This document shows positions 8,418-17,480 of a stretch of DNA of 55,867 nucleotides, piece after piece (position 1 is the stretch's first letter; the number at the start of each line of letters is the position of its first letter). The position numbers and the translations under genes are program-made. A model generated the notes under the pieces. It saw only the letters and a list, made by a program, of their open reading frames with translations, did no database searches and was not told the origin of the DNA. The stretch covers positions 1 through 55,867 of the forward strand of contig CAUVKI010000010.1 of assembly GCA_963552605.1 (NCBI GenBank), in the 5' to 3' direction. Source of the DNA: CAUVKI01 sp963552605 (lineage in GTDB: Bacteria > Bacillota > Clostridia > Tissierellales > Peptoniphilaceae).

Positions 8418-8990
8418 CTATACCAATCCCGCAAATCCCATAAACGCCACGGACATAAGCCCTGAAATGATAAGGGCGATAGGAAAGCCCTCAAGACATT
8501 CGGGAATATCCGCAAGCTCCAACTTCTCTCTAACACCCGCCATAATTACGAGTGCAAGGGTAAATCCTGCAGACGCACCGACTGCATTGACTATCGTTTG
8601 GATAAGGTTATATTCAGCCTGAATATTTTGAATAGCCACACCCAAAACAACGCAGTTTGTCGTAATAAGAGGCAGGTAAATTCCGAGTGCGCTGTAAAGA
8701 GTGGGCGATGTTTTCTTCATAACCATCTCCACAAACTGCACAAGCGCCGCAATGACCAGAATGAAAACTATGGTCTGTAAGTATCCCAATGAAAATTTGT
8801 CCAAAATGAAGTGTTGGATAAAATATGTCACAACCGATGCCAAAGCCACAACAAATGTTACCGCCACACCCATTCCCACGGATGTGTCCATCTTCTTTGA
8901 AACTCCCAAGAAAGGACATATTCCCAAGAACTGAGCAAAGACATAGTTGTTGACAAAAATCGTACTTATCAAAATCGTAATAAAGCCCAT
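8418..8990 (-). CDS. rnfA: Rnf complex subunit A (membrane)
   Basis: A 190-aa integral membrane protein with about six helices. It is the pseudo-symmetric partner of RnfE. The opening ISTIFVNNYVFAQFLGICPFLGVSKK is the family hallmark, including the conserved Cys thought to help bind the intramembrane 2Fe-2S cluster shared with RnfE. An upstream GTG (8999) is in frame, but AAAGGAG lies 8 bases before the ATG at 8990 and overlaps the rnfE stop region, so ATG was chosen. The protein carries electrons across the membrane and forms part of the Na+ or H+ path. Confidence 0.96.
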   Translation of the reverse strand: MGFITILISTIFVNNYVFAQFLGICPFLGVSKKMDTSVGMGVAVTFVVALASVVTYFIQHFILDKFSLGYLQTIVFILVIAALVQFVEMVMKKTSPTLYSALGIYLPLITTNCVVLGVAIQNIQAEYNLIQTIVNAVGASAGFTLALVIMAGVREKLELADIPECLEGFPIALIISGLMSVAFMGFAGLV

Positions 8991-8995
8991 TAGGA

Positions 8996-9595
8996 TCACT
9001 CCTTTACTTTTCTTGACAGAATTAACTTAAACAGTCCCGACATAATTCCTACGATTAAAAACGCTCCCGGAGGCTGTGCAAAAATCATTATAGGCTGAAA
9101 AGTTTCGCCGAACAGTCTGATGCCTGCAAATGTTCCTGCACCGAGCACCTCACGGATTGTACTCATAATTACAAGAGCCATTGTATATCCCAATCCTGAA
9201 CCGATACCGTCAATAAAAGCCGCACCGATCTTATTCTTTGAAGCAAATGCTTCCGCTCTTCCCAAGATAATACAGTTTACTACGATAAGGGGAAGGAATA
9301 TACCGAGCGATTTATAAATCTCCGGAGCATACGCCTGCAAAAACATCTGAACCATCGTAACGAAAGTTGCAATAACCACGATGAAAATCGGAATTCTTAT
9401 CTCACTCGGAGTTATCTTTCTTATCAAGGAAATGATCACATTTGAACATACCAGAACCAAAGTTACGGCAACACTCATAGCCACGCCGTTTATCACGGAA
9501 GTTGACACCGCAAGAGTCGAACACATTCCTATAAATTGGACGAGAATCGGATTGTTGGAAAAGATTCCGTCCTTCATAATTTTTCCTACATTCAT
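8996..9595 (-). CDS. rnfE: Rnf complex subunit E (membrane)
   Basis: A 199-aa six-helix membrane subunit, homologous to RnfA and NqrD. The start NNPILVQFIGMCSTLAVS and the later LGIFLPLIVVNCIILGRAEAFA are diagnostic of RnfE. It pairs with RnfA around a shared iron-sulfur centre. AAGGAGG lies 8 bases before the ATG. The gene lies 13 bases after rnfG and nearly touches rnfA. Confidence 0.96.
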   Translation of the reverse strand: MNVGKIMKDGIFSNNPILVQFIGMCSTLAVSTSVINGVAMSVAVTLVLVCSNVIISLIRKITPSEIRIPIFIVVIATFVTMVQMFLQAYAPEIYKSLGIFLPLIVVNCIILGRAEAFASKNKIGAAFIDGIGSGLGYTMALVIMSTIREVLGAGTFAGIRLFGETFQPIMIFAQPPGAFLIVGIMSGLFKLILSRKVKE

Positions 9596-9608
9596 ACGAA
9601 ACCCCTCC

Positions 9609-10151
9609 TTACTTCAATAACGCCAAAGTCGCCTTAGCTATATTAACGCCGCTCAAAATTCCGTTTGAGGTCTTTGTCGCTCCGCTCACGGCTTCAACAT
9701 TCACTTCACCGTTAAGATTTACACCTTTAAATTTTCCCAAGTGCTCCTCGGTGGTAGCGTTGGTTCCTATTCCGCTTGTCTCCTGATGAGATATAACCTT
9801 AACTCCAAGCACTTCACCTTCCGCATTAACTCCCGTAAGGGTGTTCACTCCGGATTTATATCCGCTTGTTTCACTCTTTATGGCATATCCCAAAGCAGCA
9901 CCGCTTGAGTCTTTAATGGTGAAAATTTCAACCAAGCCCTTAACTTTCTCCTTGTAGGAAGCGAGTTCATCTTTTCCCATCTGTTCAATATCCGCATCTT
10001 TTCCGAATATTTCCTTAACGCTTGCTTCATTGGCTTCTTTCACCTGAATTTCAATGACTTCCCTTGTAATGTTGTTGGTAAAAGCAAGCACCAGTGCCGC
10101 AACTGCACAGACTACAAGTAGCGTCAATCCTAATTTAATGGTCTTATTCAT
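9609..10151 (-). CDS. rnfG: Rnf complex subunit G (covalent FMN protein)
   Basis: A 180-aa protein with one N-terminal membrane helix (about 7-25) and an extracytoplasmic FMN-binding domain. The motif SGATKTS near residue 157 holds the Thr to which FMN is attached by a phosphoester bond. The conserved region GVKVISHQETSGIG precedes it. It passes electrons between RnfD/RnfE and the NAD side of the complex. Its ATG overlaps the rnfD stop as ATGA. Confidence 0.96.
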   Translation of the reverse strand: MNKTIKLGLTLLVVCAVAALVLAFTNNITREVIEIQVKEANEASVKEIFGKDADIEQMGKDELASYKEKVKGLVEIFTIKDSSGAALGYAIKSETSGYKSGVNTLTGVNAEGEVLGVKVISHQETSGIGTNATTEEHLGKFKGVNLNGEVNVEAVSGATKTSNGILSGVNIAKATLALLK

Positions 10152-11140
10152 TTTTTCTCAACCCTCCCGAACACTTTAGGCACAGTCAATTTCTCAATAA
10201 GTGGAGATACTATGTTCATAAATAGGATTGAGTATGAAACACCCTCGTTCATTCCGCCTTTGACTCTGATTATCGCTGTAAGCAATCCGCAGCCTATGGC
10301 GAATACTACTCTCCCCCTTATTGAAATCGGAGTTGTGGTGTAGTCGGTTGCCATAAAGAAAGCTCCGATGAACAATCCTCCGCCCATGATATGATAAGGC
10401 AGAAGCTCGGGACCCACTCCGAGAATCATCAAAAATATTCCGGTTGTCACTATATACACAACCGGCGTCTGCCAGTCAATAACTTTTCTCACTATGAGAT
10501 AAATCCCTCCGATAAGGATAAGAAGTGCGGAGGTCTCCCCAAGACATCCCGGAACGCTCCCCAAAAACATATCCATCATGGTGGGAAGTTTTGACAAAGC
10601 CTCCGATGCCTCAACACCTTTCATCAATGCTAAAGGAGTGGCACCGCTCACTGTGTCCGCCGCACTTCCTCCTATGATATTTACGGGAGGAATCCACTTG
10701 GTCATCATAGCGGGCCAAGAGGAAAGGAGTACCGCTCTTGCAGTTAAGGCGGGGTTTACGAAGTTTGAGCCTAAGCCTCCGAACAATTGTTTTACCACCA
10801 CTATGGCAATCACGGAACCCAAAATGGGCATCCACCAAGGAGCCGATGCCGGAACGTTAAACGCAATCAAAACTCCCGTAACGACAGCACTCAAATCATC
10901 TATTGTGATGTCTTTCTTTCTTATCTTCTGACATACCCACTCCGAAAGCACGCAGGTCGCCACGGAAACAATCATAAGAATTAAAGAGTTCAAGCCGAAA
11001 AAATAAATACTTCCCAATGCTGCCGGAGCCATAGCTATGACAACATCTCTCATTATAGTTTGAGTCTTTTGGGTGGTTCGTACGTGCGGCGTAGAGGTTA
11101 CGCGCAAAAGCTCCGGTTGATTTGCTAATTTATTTTCCAT
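10148..11140 (-). CDS. rnfD: Rnf complex subunit D (membrane, covalent FMN)
   Basis: A 330-aa membrane subunit related to NqrB. The N-terminus (SPHV-like STPHVRTTQKTQTIM) is typical. Multiple helices follow. The motif DTVSGATPLALM near residue 160-170 contains the Thr for covalent FMN attachment. Conserved GGLGSNFVNPALTARA and YHIMGGGLFIGAFFMATD segments are also present. RnfD is thought to house the ion-translocation path. It is 9 bases downstream of rnfC, with an AGAGGTG site. Confidence 0.97.
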   Translation of the reverse strand: MENKLANQPELLRVTSTPHVRTTQKTQTIMRDVVIAMAPAALGSIYFFGLNSLILMIVSVATCVLSEWVCQKIRKKDITIDDLSAVVTGVLIAFNVPASAPWWMPILGSVIAIVVVKQLFGGLGSNFVNPALTARAVLLSSWPAMMTKWIPPVNIIGGSAADTVSGATPLALMKGVEASEALSKLPTMMDMFLGSVPGCLGETSALLILIGGIYLIVRKVIDWQTPVVYIVTTGIFLMILGVGPELLPYHIMGGGLFIGAFFMATDYTTTPISIRGRVVFAIGCGLLTAIIRVKGGMNEGVSYSILFMNIVSPLIEKLTVPKVFGRVEKK

Positions 11141-11149
11141 AATGCACCT

Positions 11150-12478
11150 CTATTTCTTCTTGTTGCGATTGGCAATAGCTTGTCTTTTCGCCACTCTAAT
11201 CGCTTCTACCAATGGTCTGTCCGCAGGGCAAATAAATGAACATGATCCGCATTCCACACAATCCGCAGCGCAGAGATTCTCAGTCATATCGAAATTATGT
11301 CTTAGGGAATACGCCGCTATATAACAGGGCTGCAAATGCACCGGACATACATCTACGCACTTTCCGCATTTTAGACAGTTTCTCACGGGTCTGGGTCTTG
11401 CTTCTTCTTCAGTGAGAATTAAAAGACCTCCATTAGCTTTTAGGAGAGGAGTATGCGTTTCAAAAACCGTCATTCCCATCATAGGTCCGCCTGCGATAAT
11501 TTTTCCCGGAGTTCCGTTAAAGCCTCCGCACTGTGCAAGAACTTCATCCATAAGTGTACCCATTCTCACAAGCATATTTTTGGGTTCTTTAATCCCTCGT
11601 CCGGTTATTGTTACAATTCTTTCGTAAAGGGGTTTACCCAAAGCCACCGCCTCATAGATGGCAAAAGTCGTTCCCACATTCTCCACCACGCACCCGACCG
11701 CCGCCGGCAATGCTCCGGAGGGAACTTGACGATGAGCGACCGCATCGATTATGCGCTTCTCATCTCCTTGAGGATATTTAGTCATAAGAGAGACCACACT
11801 CATACCCTGAACTCTTTTGGCTTCCTCAGTGAGTATTTTAATCGCTTCGGGTTTGTTATCTTCAATTGCTATATAACATTTATCTACACCCAAGACCTTC
11901 ATAATGATTTCTGCACCCGTGACAATCTCTTTGGGATGCTCAACCATTAACCTGTAATCACTGGTCAGATACGGCTCGCACTCAACGCCGTTAAGTATAA
12001 GAGTGTCTACCGGAGTGTCAGGAGGGGGACTCAATTTCACCGCCGTCGGAAAGCTTGCGCCCCCAAGACCGGTAATGCCCGCATCTCTTATTATTGACAC
12101 AATTTCCTTCGGTTCCATGCTTTTGAAATCGTGCGGCTTAAAATAATCCTCCGACTTTTCATCGGTTTCATCGTTTTCAACTACCACCCAATCCGAAGTC
12201 TGTCCGTTAGTGCCCATTTTCCTGACGATTTCCTTTACCTTTCCTGAAACCGAACAGTGAATCGGTGCAGAAACGAAAGCCTCCGCTTCTCCTATCTTTT
12301 GCCCCACTTTCACGGGATCGCCCGGTTTCACCAATGGTTTGCATGGAGCTCCTATGTGCTGAGTCATCGGAATATAGATGACTTTCGGAGCTTCTGCACG
12401 GGTTACGGCAATATCTTCCGTGAAATGCTTGTTGTGCGGCACATGCACGCCGCCACGAAATGTTGTTTGGCTACCCAT
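11150..12478 (-). CDS. rnfC: Rnf complex subunit C (NADH-binding, iron-sulfur)
   Basis: A 442-aa peripheral subunit that binds NAD and FMN like NuoF/Nqo1. It has the N-terminal FRGGVHVPHNK start of RnfC, the glycine-rich nucleotide site GLGGASFPTAVKL, and two C-terminal 4Fe-4S motifs (CLKCGKCVDVC and CVECGSCSFIC). Thirty-six further in-frame codons lie upstream and run across the neighbouring tRNA gene, but AGGAGG lies 7 bases before the ATG at 12478, which also matches the family start. It is the first gene of the rnf operon. Transcripts may also enter from the tRNA side, since the gap is only 56 bases. Confidence 0.97.
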   Translation of the reverse strand: MGSQTTFRGGVHVPHNKHFTEDIAVTRAEAPKVIYIPMTQHIGAPCKPLVKPGDPVKVGQKIGEAEAFVSAPIHCSVSGKVKEIVRKMGTNGQTSDWVVVENDETDEKSEDYFKPHDFKSMEPKEIVSIIRDAGITGLGGASFPTAVKLSPPPDTPVDTLILNGVECEPYLTSDYRLMVEHPKEIVTGAEIIMKVLGVDKCYIAIEDNKPEAIKILTEEAKRVQGMSVVSLMTKYPQGDEKRIIDAVAHRQVPSGALPAAVGCVVENVGTTFAIYEAVALGKPLYERIVTITGRGIKEPKNMLVRMGTLMDEVLAQCGGFNGTPGKIIAGGPMMGMTVFETHTPLLKANGGLLILTEEEARPRPVRNCLKCGKCVDVCPVHLQPCYIAAYSLRHNFDMTENLCAADCVECGSCSFICPADRPLVEAIRVAKRQAIANRNKKK

Positions 12479-12534
12479 AACTCGCCTCCTATTCATATTG
12501 ACACAAAAAAAAGAAAACAAACCCAGAATACAAA

Positions 12535-12618
12535 TGCAGGAGAAGGGATTTGAACCCTCACAGTCTTGCGACCACCAGCCCCTCAAACTGGCGCGTATGC
12601 CGATTTCGCCACCCCTGC
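12535..12618 (-). tRNA. tRNA-Leu (anticodon GAG)
   Basis: An 84-base class II tRNA. The acceptor stem GCAGGGG pairs with CTCCTGC (one G-T). The D stem is GCG/CGC and the anticodon stem is CCAGT/GCTGG, with loop TTGAGGG giving anticodon GAG. The long variable arm is GGTC-GCAA-GACT, and the T arm carries TTCAAAT. The discriminator is A and CCA is not encoded. It lies between the peptide-binding lipoprotein gene and rnfC on the same strand, and its 5' 36 bases are also the 3' end of the lipoprotein reading frame. It is therefore probably cut out of a longer transcript. Confidence 0.95.
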
Positions 12619-14241
12619 ATAGGAATCATCTTTCAGAAAATCACACCATCGATAATAGAAAGATTCCTTGATTGATCCTGTCCCATAATTTGAGTAAATG
12701 AAACTGTAAGTCCGAACCAAAAACACATAGGGCACGACCTCTTCAATGCGACGGCAAATCTTCTCTAAAAGAACTTTTCTTAATCCTTCGTCAATCTCCA
12801 TACTATATGAGAGATAAAGTTTTTCAAGTTCAGAGTCCTTCGCAATAAATGAAGAAACTTTAGAATCAGAAGACAGCTTCGGAAAAAAATACGGAGTGGG
12901 CATTTCCGAAAGCTCTACACCCAAGTAGAGTAAATCACAATTTTTGAGGTTGGAAACGCTTTCAAAAAGTTCATAATACGAACTCTCCGAAAAAGAATCT
13001 ACACCTTTTCCCACAACCAAAATCTCCAATTCAATGCCTATCTTCATCAACTTGGCTTTGAGCATCTCACACACGGCAACGCGAAAATCATTATCATTGA
13101 CCACGATGCGAAACATAAGCTTTCTGCCCTCGGCATCTTCTAAAAAGCCGTCATTGTCTTTATCAACGAACCCCTTTAAGCGGTTCTGAATTTCATTCTT
13201 CTCAAATGATGAATCTGAGTTGTTTTCTATGGAAAAAGAAGACAGCGAAAGTGCCGGAAAACAAATCCCCTCAGCATCTTCTGCGTAGATTTTTTTTATA
13301 ATCTCCCTTCGATCCAACATACCTCGAATAAGAGACCTGAAAAATCTTCCTTCATTCCCTTGCATCATCGGGCTTTCCTGATTAAATGCAATGAACTCAC
13401 ATTTATTTGACGGAAAACCTAACGAATACATTTTATCGTTCTTTTGAAATTTGTCAACCATTTTTTTGTTGCTTTTCCAAAAATTTATTTTCCCGGATAT
13501 GAGAGCGTCCTTAGCAAGGACTTCCGATGAAAAAAAATCCACTTTCAAACTTCTAAATCTCGCTCCGTTCTCTCCTGAAAAAGAAAGAGAATTTTCATCA
13601 GACTCCAAAAATTTATATGTTCCGGATCCGTTTGGAGAAAACTTTTCCACAGCAAGAGCTTTTTCATATTTTTCAATTCCCTCCTCCGGAAAATCGGAAT
13701 GTGAGAAAACGGGAAAGGTCAGAATATATTTATTGAAAGCATAGGGACTGTTGAAATAAAAAGCAACTTCCCCGTCCGAAATAATCTCCGCCCTTCTCAA
13801 GTTTCCCAAAGATACCACAAAAGGACTCAAAAAAGTTTCGCCATAGTTGACATATGCGTATTGCATAACATCAATGGTAAAAATTATGTCTTCCGCTGTC
13901 AGAGGAGCGCCATTATGAAACTTAACATCGTCTCTTAAGGTAACGATGATTTTATTTTCGGTTTCATCATAGCTCTTTGCAAGAGATTTTATTAGGTTGC
14001 CCTCCGAATCATAACTGAATATGCTGTCGTATACGAGACTTGAAAATATAAAATAGTCTTCATTCTTGGTGCAAAGAGGATTTAGAGTGTCTGGAGTGAG
14101 GAGTCCCAGAACAGCTTTTTCCTCTCTCGGTTTATTTTTATTAAGCGAAAAAAAAGAGCAGCCTGTAAAAGTTATGAGAAGTGCCGCCAAAAGCAAACGC
14201 ATTTTTATTATTTGAAAATTCCAAAGCTCTCTCCTATACAT
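12583..14241 (-). CDS. Peptide-type ABC substrate-binding lipoprotein
   Basis: A 552-aa SBP_bac_5 family (DppA/OppA-type) extracellular solute-binding protein. The N-terminal signal ends in a lipobox, LITFTGC, so it is anchored to the outer face of the membrane. Family features include LTPDTLNPL near the start and the core VTLRDDVKFHNGAPLTAEDI. The start at 14241 has GGAG 10 bases upstream and overlaps the coaE stop. An ATG 13 codons later also precedes the hydrophobic part but lacks a close binding site. No permease or ATPase genes adjoin it. Oddly, the last 11 codons and the stop lie inside the tRNA-Leu gene, so the C-terminal residues are translated tRNA sequence. Confidence 0.88.
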   Translation of the reverse strand: MYRRELWNFQIIKMRLLLAALLITFTGCSFFSLNKNKPREEKAVLGLLTPDTLNPLCTKNEDYFIFSSLVYDSIFSYDSEGNLIKSLAKSYDETENKIIVTLRDDVKFHNGAPLTAEDIIFTIDVMQYAYVNYGETFLSPFVVSLGNLRRAEIISDGEVAFYFNSPYAFNKYILTFPVFSHSDFPEEGIEKYEKALAVEKFSPNGSGTYKFLESDENSLSFSGENGARFRSLKVDFFSSEVLAKDALISGKINFWKSNKKMVDKFQKNDKMYSLGFPSNKCEFIAFNQESPMMQGNEGRFFRSLIRGMLDRREIIKKIYAEDAEGICFPALSLSSFSIENNSDSSFEKNEIQNRLKGFVDKDNDGFLEDAEGRKLMFRIVVNDNDFRVAVCEMLKAKLMKIGIELEILVVGKGVDSFSESSYYELFESVSNLKNCDLLYLGVELSEMPTPYFFPKLSSDSKVSSFIAKDSELEKLYLSYSMEIDEGLRKVLLEKICRRIEEVVPYVFLVRTYSFIYSNYGTGSIKESFYYRWCDFLKDDSYAGVAKSAYAPV

Positions 14242-14866
14242 TTTTTTTCTCCGACGAGACCATTTTTCTTATTATTATTTCCGTTTGAAGCCTAGTTTCC
14301 TCTTCACTTCCGTTATTATCAATAATATAATCCGCATACTTCAATTTTTCTTCGGAGGGGATTTGTGAGGCTATTTTTTTTTTCGCCAAGCTCTCAGTAA
14401 TCCCGTCCCTTTTCATAAGTCTTTTTATCTGCGTGCCTTGCGAAACAGAAACGACTATCACGCAAGGAAAATCAAGTCCCAATCCGGAAAAAGCTTCACG
14501 GTCTTTCCTTAGAAGTTCAAAATAAAGAGGGATATCAAAAACTGCAAATGATTTCGCTCTCTCAAACTCATTTTTCATTTCATTCATTATCATAGGGTGA
14601 AGAATTGAATTTAGAGCACGCCTTTTTTCTTCGTCGGAAAAAATAATCTCGGAAAGGGCATTGCGATTCAAAGCTCCGTTTTCAAAAACTTCGTTTCCGA
14701 AAATTTGACGGATTTTCGGGAGGGCATCCCCGCCCTCTTTTGTCAAACGCCTTGAGATTTCGTCGGCATCTATCAGAGTCAACCCTGAATTTTTCATAAT
14801 TTTTGCAACCGAACTCTTTCCCGTCGCAATGGATCCCGTAAGAACATAAATTTTATTTTGCTTCAT
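14234..14866 (-). CDS. coaE: Dephospho-CoA kinase
   Basis: A 210-aa enzyme catalysing the last step of coenzyme A synthesis, ATP-dependent phosphorylation of the 3'-hydroxyl of dephospho-CoA. The P-loop GSIATGKSS is at residues 11-19, followed by the family DADEISRRL and the lid/CoA region LHPMIMNEM and DIPLYFELLR. The length is normal. It overlaps the polA stop by 14 bases. polA-coaE pairing is common in Firmicutes. Confidence 0.96.
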   Translation of the reverse strand: MKQNKIYVLTGSIATGKSSVAKIMKNSGLTLIDADEISRRLTKEGGDALPKIRQIFGNEVFENGALNRNALSEIIFSDEEKRRALNSILHPMIMNEMKNEFERAKSFAVFDIPLYFELLRKDREAFSGLGLDFPCVIVVSVSQGTQIKRLMKRDGITESLAKKKIASQIPSEEKLKYADYIIDNNGSEEETRLQTEIIIRKMVSSEKKNV

Positions 14867-17480
14867 ACCAATTCTTCCCTATCCCCATATCAACCAAAAG
14901 TTCTACCAAAAGTTTGGCAGCGTTTTCCATAATATATTTTGCCATTTTCCCCGCTTCTTCGGCTTCTTCCTCAGGACATTCAAGCACCAATTCATCGTGT
15001 ACCTGCAAGATCAACCTTGACTTCATTTTTCGTATCTTAAGTTCTTTCGCAATTTTTACCATCGCAAGCTTTATTATATCCGCTGCAGTACCTTGTATGG
15101 GAGTGTTCATTGCAATGCGCTCTCCGAAAGAACGAATGTTGAAGTTTTTGGCGGTTATTTCCGGTATATATCTTCTCCTCTTGAATAAGGTTTCCACATA
15201 GCCGTCTTTTCTCGCATTTTCTTTGCAGCTTTCCAAAAACAGTTTGATTTTTGGGAATTTATTTAGGTAGTTTTCGATATATTCTTTGGCTTCCTTGCGT
15301 GGAATTTTAAGTTGTGAAGCCAATCCGAAATCTGAAATTCCATAAATTATCCCAAAGTTTACAGCCTTTGCCTTGGAGCGTTGAGAGGGTGTGACCGACT
15401 CAAGAGGAATGTGCATAACCTCGGAAGCTGTTTTTTGGTGAATGTCAATGCCTTTTTCAAAAGCTTCAATCAGGTTTTCATCTTTGCTCATAGCGGCAAG
15501 TATTCTCAATTCAATTTGGGAGTAGTCAAGATCCAAAAGCACGCTTCCCTCTTCGGCGATGAAAGCCTCACGAATTTTTTTTCCATCTTCGCTCTTTACT
15601 AAAATGTTTTGCAAATTGGGATTTTGACTTGAAATTCTCCCCGTCTGCACGACGGTTTGATTAAACTGAGAATGAATACGGGAGCTTGAGTCCAACTGGC
15701 TAAGCAATGCTTCCACATAGGTTGATTGCAATTTTTGCACCTGTCTATATCTTAAAAGTTTTTCAACTATGGGGTGTTCGTCATACAAAGCTCCAAGCAC
15801 CGAAGCATCGGTTGAATATCCGGTTTTGGTTTTTTTTATAACGGGAAGTTTTAACTTATCGAATAGGATTTCTCCAAGCTGTTTTGTGGAATTGATATTG
15901 AAACTTCCTCCCGCATAGTCATAGATTTCTTCCGTAAGTCGCTCAATCTCCCCTAGGAAACTTCTTTTAAGTTCCTCAAGTTTTTTTCCGTCAAGCTTAA
16001 ATCCTGTAAGCTCTAAATCACATAATACCGAGGCAAGCGGGATTTCCATCTCGTCATAGAGTTTAACCTCACAGGGGGGCAATTCCCTCTTCATCACCGA
16101 ATGAAGTCTGATAACGGCAAGTGCTGAAAAAGCCATATAGGCTGAAAGTTTTTCTTTGGAAACTTTTGAAAGAGAAATCAACTTTGCGCCTTTTCCCTGT
16201 ACTTCTTCGGAGCTTATTCCCTTTTCCCCCAAATACAACTCGCAAAGCTTATCAAGAGTATAGGACACACGGGAGGGGTCGAGAAGATAACCTAAAATCT
16301 CCGTATCTCCCGTTATTTCTCTTGCTTCTATGCCGGCACTTCTTAGCAAAAACTCGGCTTCTTTTTTATTGTGAGTGATTTTTCGGATATCGTTTTCAAA
16401 CAACTCCCTATAATCGCTCAGAACTTCATTTTCTCCCAAAAACAGCAACATAGCCTTGCTTTCTTCTGTGGCGAATGCTGCGGAGAAAACTTTCTCACAC
16501 CTATAATCTCCGGTATCCGTAAAGAGCACAAAAGAATATTCTCCCGACTTCAAAAGTTTTGATTTTATAGCATCTGTGCTTATAATCTCATAATCATAAT
16601 TGGAAAGTTTTAAACTCGGAGCTTCTGAAACATATCTCTCAAGACTTCTAAATTCCAATTCATCAAATTTTCGTTTAAGAAAAGGAAGATTTTTCTCACG
16701 GGGTCTGTATGCTTCAATATTCTCATCAATAGGAACGTATCTTGTAATCGTTGCAAGCTTTCTGCTCAAAAATGCCAACTGCATTCCGTCCGAAAGATTT
16801 TCCTTAAGCTTCTTTCCTGAAATGTTTTCCAAATTTCCATATAAATTTTCAAGGGTTCCATATTCTCCGATTAGTTTGAGCCCGGTCTTTTCTCCAATTC
16901 CTTTCACTCCCGGTATGTTATCAGAAACATCTCCCATCAAACCTTTCAAATCTATCAACTGTTCAGGTTTAATGCCGTATTCCTTAAAAATCGCAGCTTC
17001 ATTGTAATCAGACGTTTGAGAAATTCCCTTTTTGGTGAGACGTACAATGGTTCTTTTTCCCGCAAGCTGCAAATAATCCCTATCTCCGCTGACCAACAAA
17101 ACATCAAGTCCCGCTTCCTCTCCTATTCGGGAAAGAGTGCCTGCAAGGTCGTCCGCCTCATAGCCGTCCATAGCCATACAAACTATGCCTAAATTCTCCA
17201 AAATCTCCATTAAAACGGGAAACTGCACAGCCAATTCCGAGGGCGTAGGTTTTCTTGTACCCTTGTATTCATTATAGACTTCATGACGAAAGGTGGGAGC
17301 TTTTCTGTCAAACAACACGGCTGCATATTTTGGTTTTTCTTCCTCAACGAGCTTTAGAAACATATTCAAAAATCCATATACTGCATTTGTGTAAGTACCT
17401 TTTGTGCTTTTGAGGAGGGGTAGGGCATAAAAAGCCCTAAAGACCAAAGACGAACCGTCAACTATTAAAAACTTATCCAT
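14853..17480 (-). CDS. polA: DNA polymerase I
   Basis: An 875-aa repair and Okazaki-fragment-processing polymerase. It has an N-terminal 5'-nuclease domain (FLIVDGSSLVFRAFYALP, then VSDNIPGVKGIGEKT helix-hairpin-helix). A middle 3'-5' exonuclease-like domain lacks the usual DxE metal motif (FVLFTDTGDYRCEK at the expected place), so proofreading is probably lost, as in many Firmicute PolA proteins. The C-terminal polymerase has motif A LLDLDYSQIELR, motif B RSKAKAVNFGIIYG and motif C QVHDELVLE (about 826-834). An in-frame GTG three codons upstream (17489) is an alternative start. The start overlaps the CYTH stop. Confidence 0.96.
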   Translation of the reverse strand: MDKFLIVDGSSLVFRAFYALPLLKSTKGTYTNAVYGFLNMFLKLVEEEKPKYAAVLFDRKAPTFRHEVYNEYKGTRKPTPSELAVQFPVLMEILENLGIVCMAMDGYEADDLAGTLSRIGEEAGLDVLLVSGDRDYLQLAGKRTIVRLTKKGISQTSDYNEAAIFKEYGIKPEQLIDLKGLMGDVSDNIPGVKGIGEKTGLKLIGEYGTLENLYGNLENISGKKLKENLSDGMQLAFLSRKLATITRYVPIDENIEAYRPREKNLPFLKRKFDELEFRSLERYVSEAPSLKLSNYDYEIISTDAIKSKLLKSGEYSFVLFTDTGDYRCEKVFSAAFATEESKAMLLFLGENEVLSDYRELFENDIRKITHNKKEAEFLLRSAGIEAREITGDTEILGYLLDPSRVSYTLDKLCELYLGEKGISSEEVQGKGAKLISLSKVSKEKLSAYMAFSALAVIRLHSVMKRELPPCEVKLYDEMEIPLASVLCDLELTGFKLDGKKLEELKRSFLGEIERLTEEIYDYAGGSFNINSTKQLGEILFDKLKLPVIKKTKTGYSTDASVLGALYDEHPIVEKLLRYRQVQKLQSTYVEALLSQLDSSSRIHSQFNQTVVQTGRISSQNPNLQNILVKSEDGKKIREAFIAEEGSVLLDLDYSQIELRILAAMSKDENLIEAFEKGIDIHQKTASEVMHIPLESVTPSQRSKAKAVNFGIIYGISDFGLASQLKIPRKEAKEYIENYLNKFPKIKLFLESCKENARKDGYVETLFKRRRYIPEITAKNFNIRSFGERIAMNTPIQGTAADIIKLAMVKIAKELKIRKMKSRLILQVHDELVLECPEEEAEEAGKMAKYIMENAAKLLVELLVDMGIGKNWYEAK

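Noticed and set aside
12479..12586. Longer N-terminus for RnfC running across the tRNA gene
   Set aside because: The family start and the AGGAGG site both support ATG 12478; the extra residues are translated tRNA and spacer.
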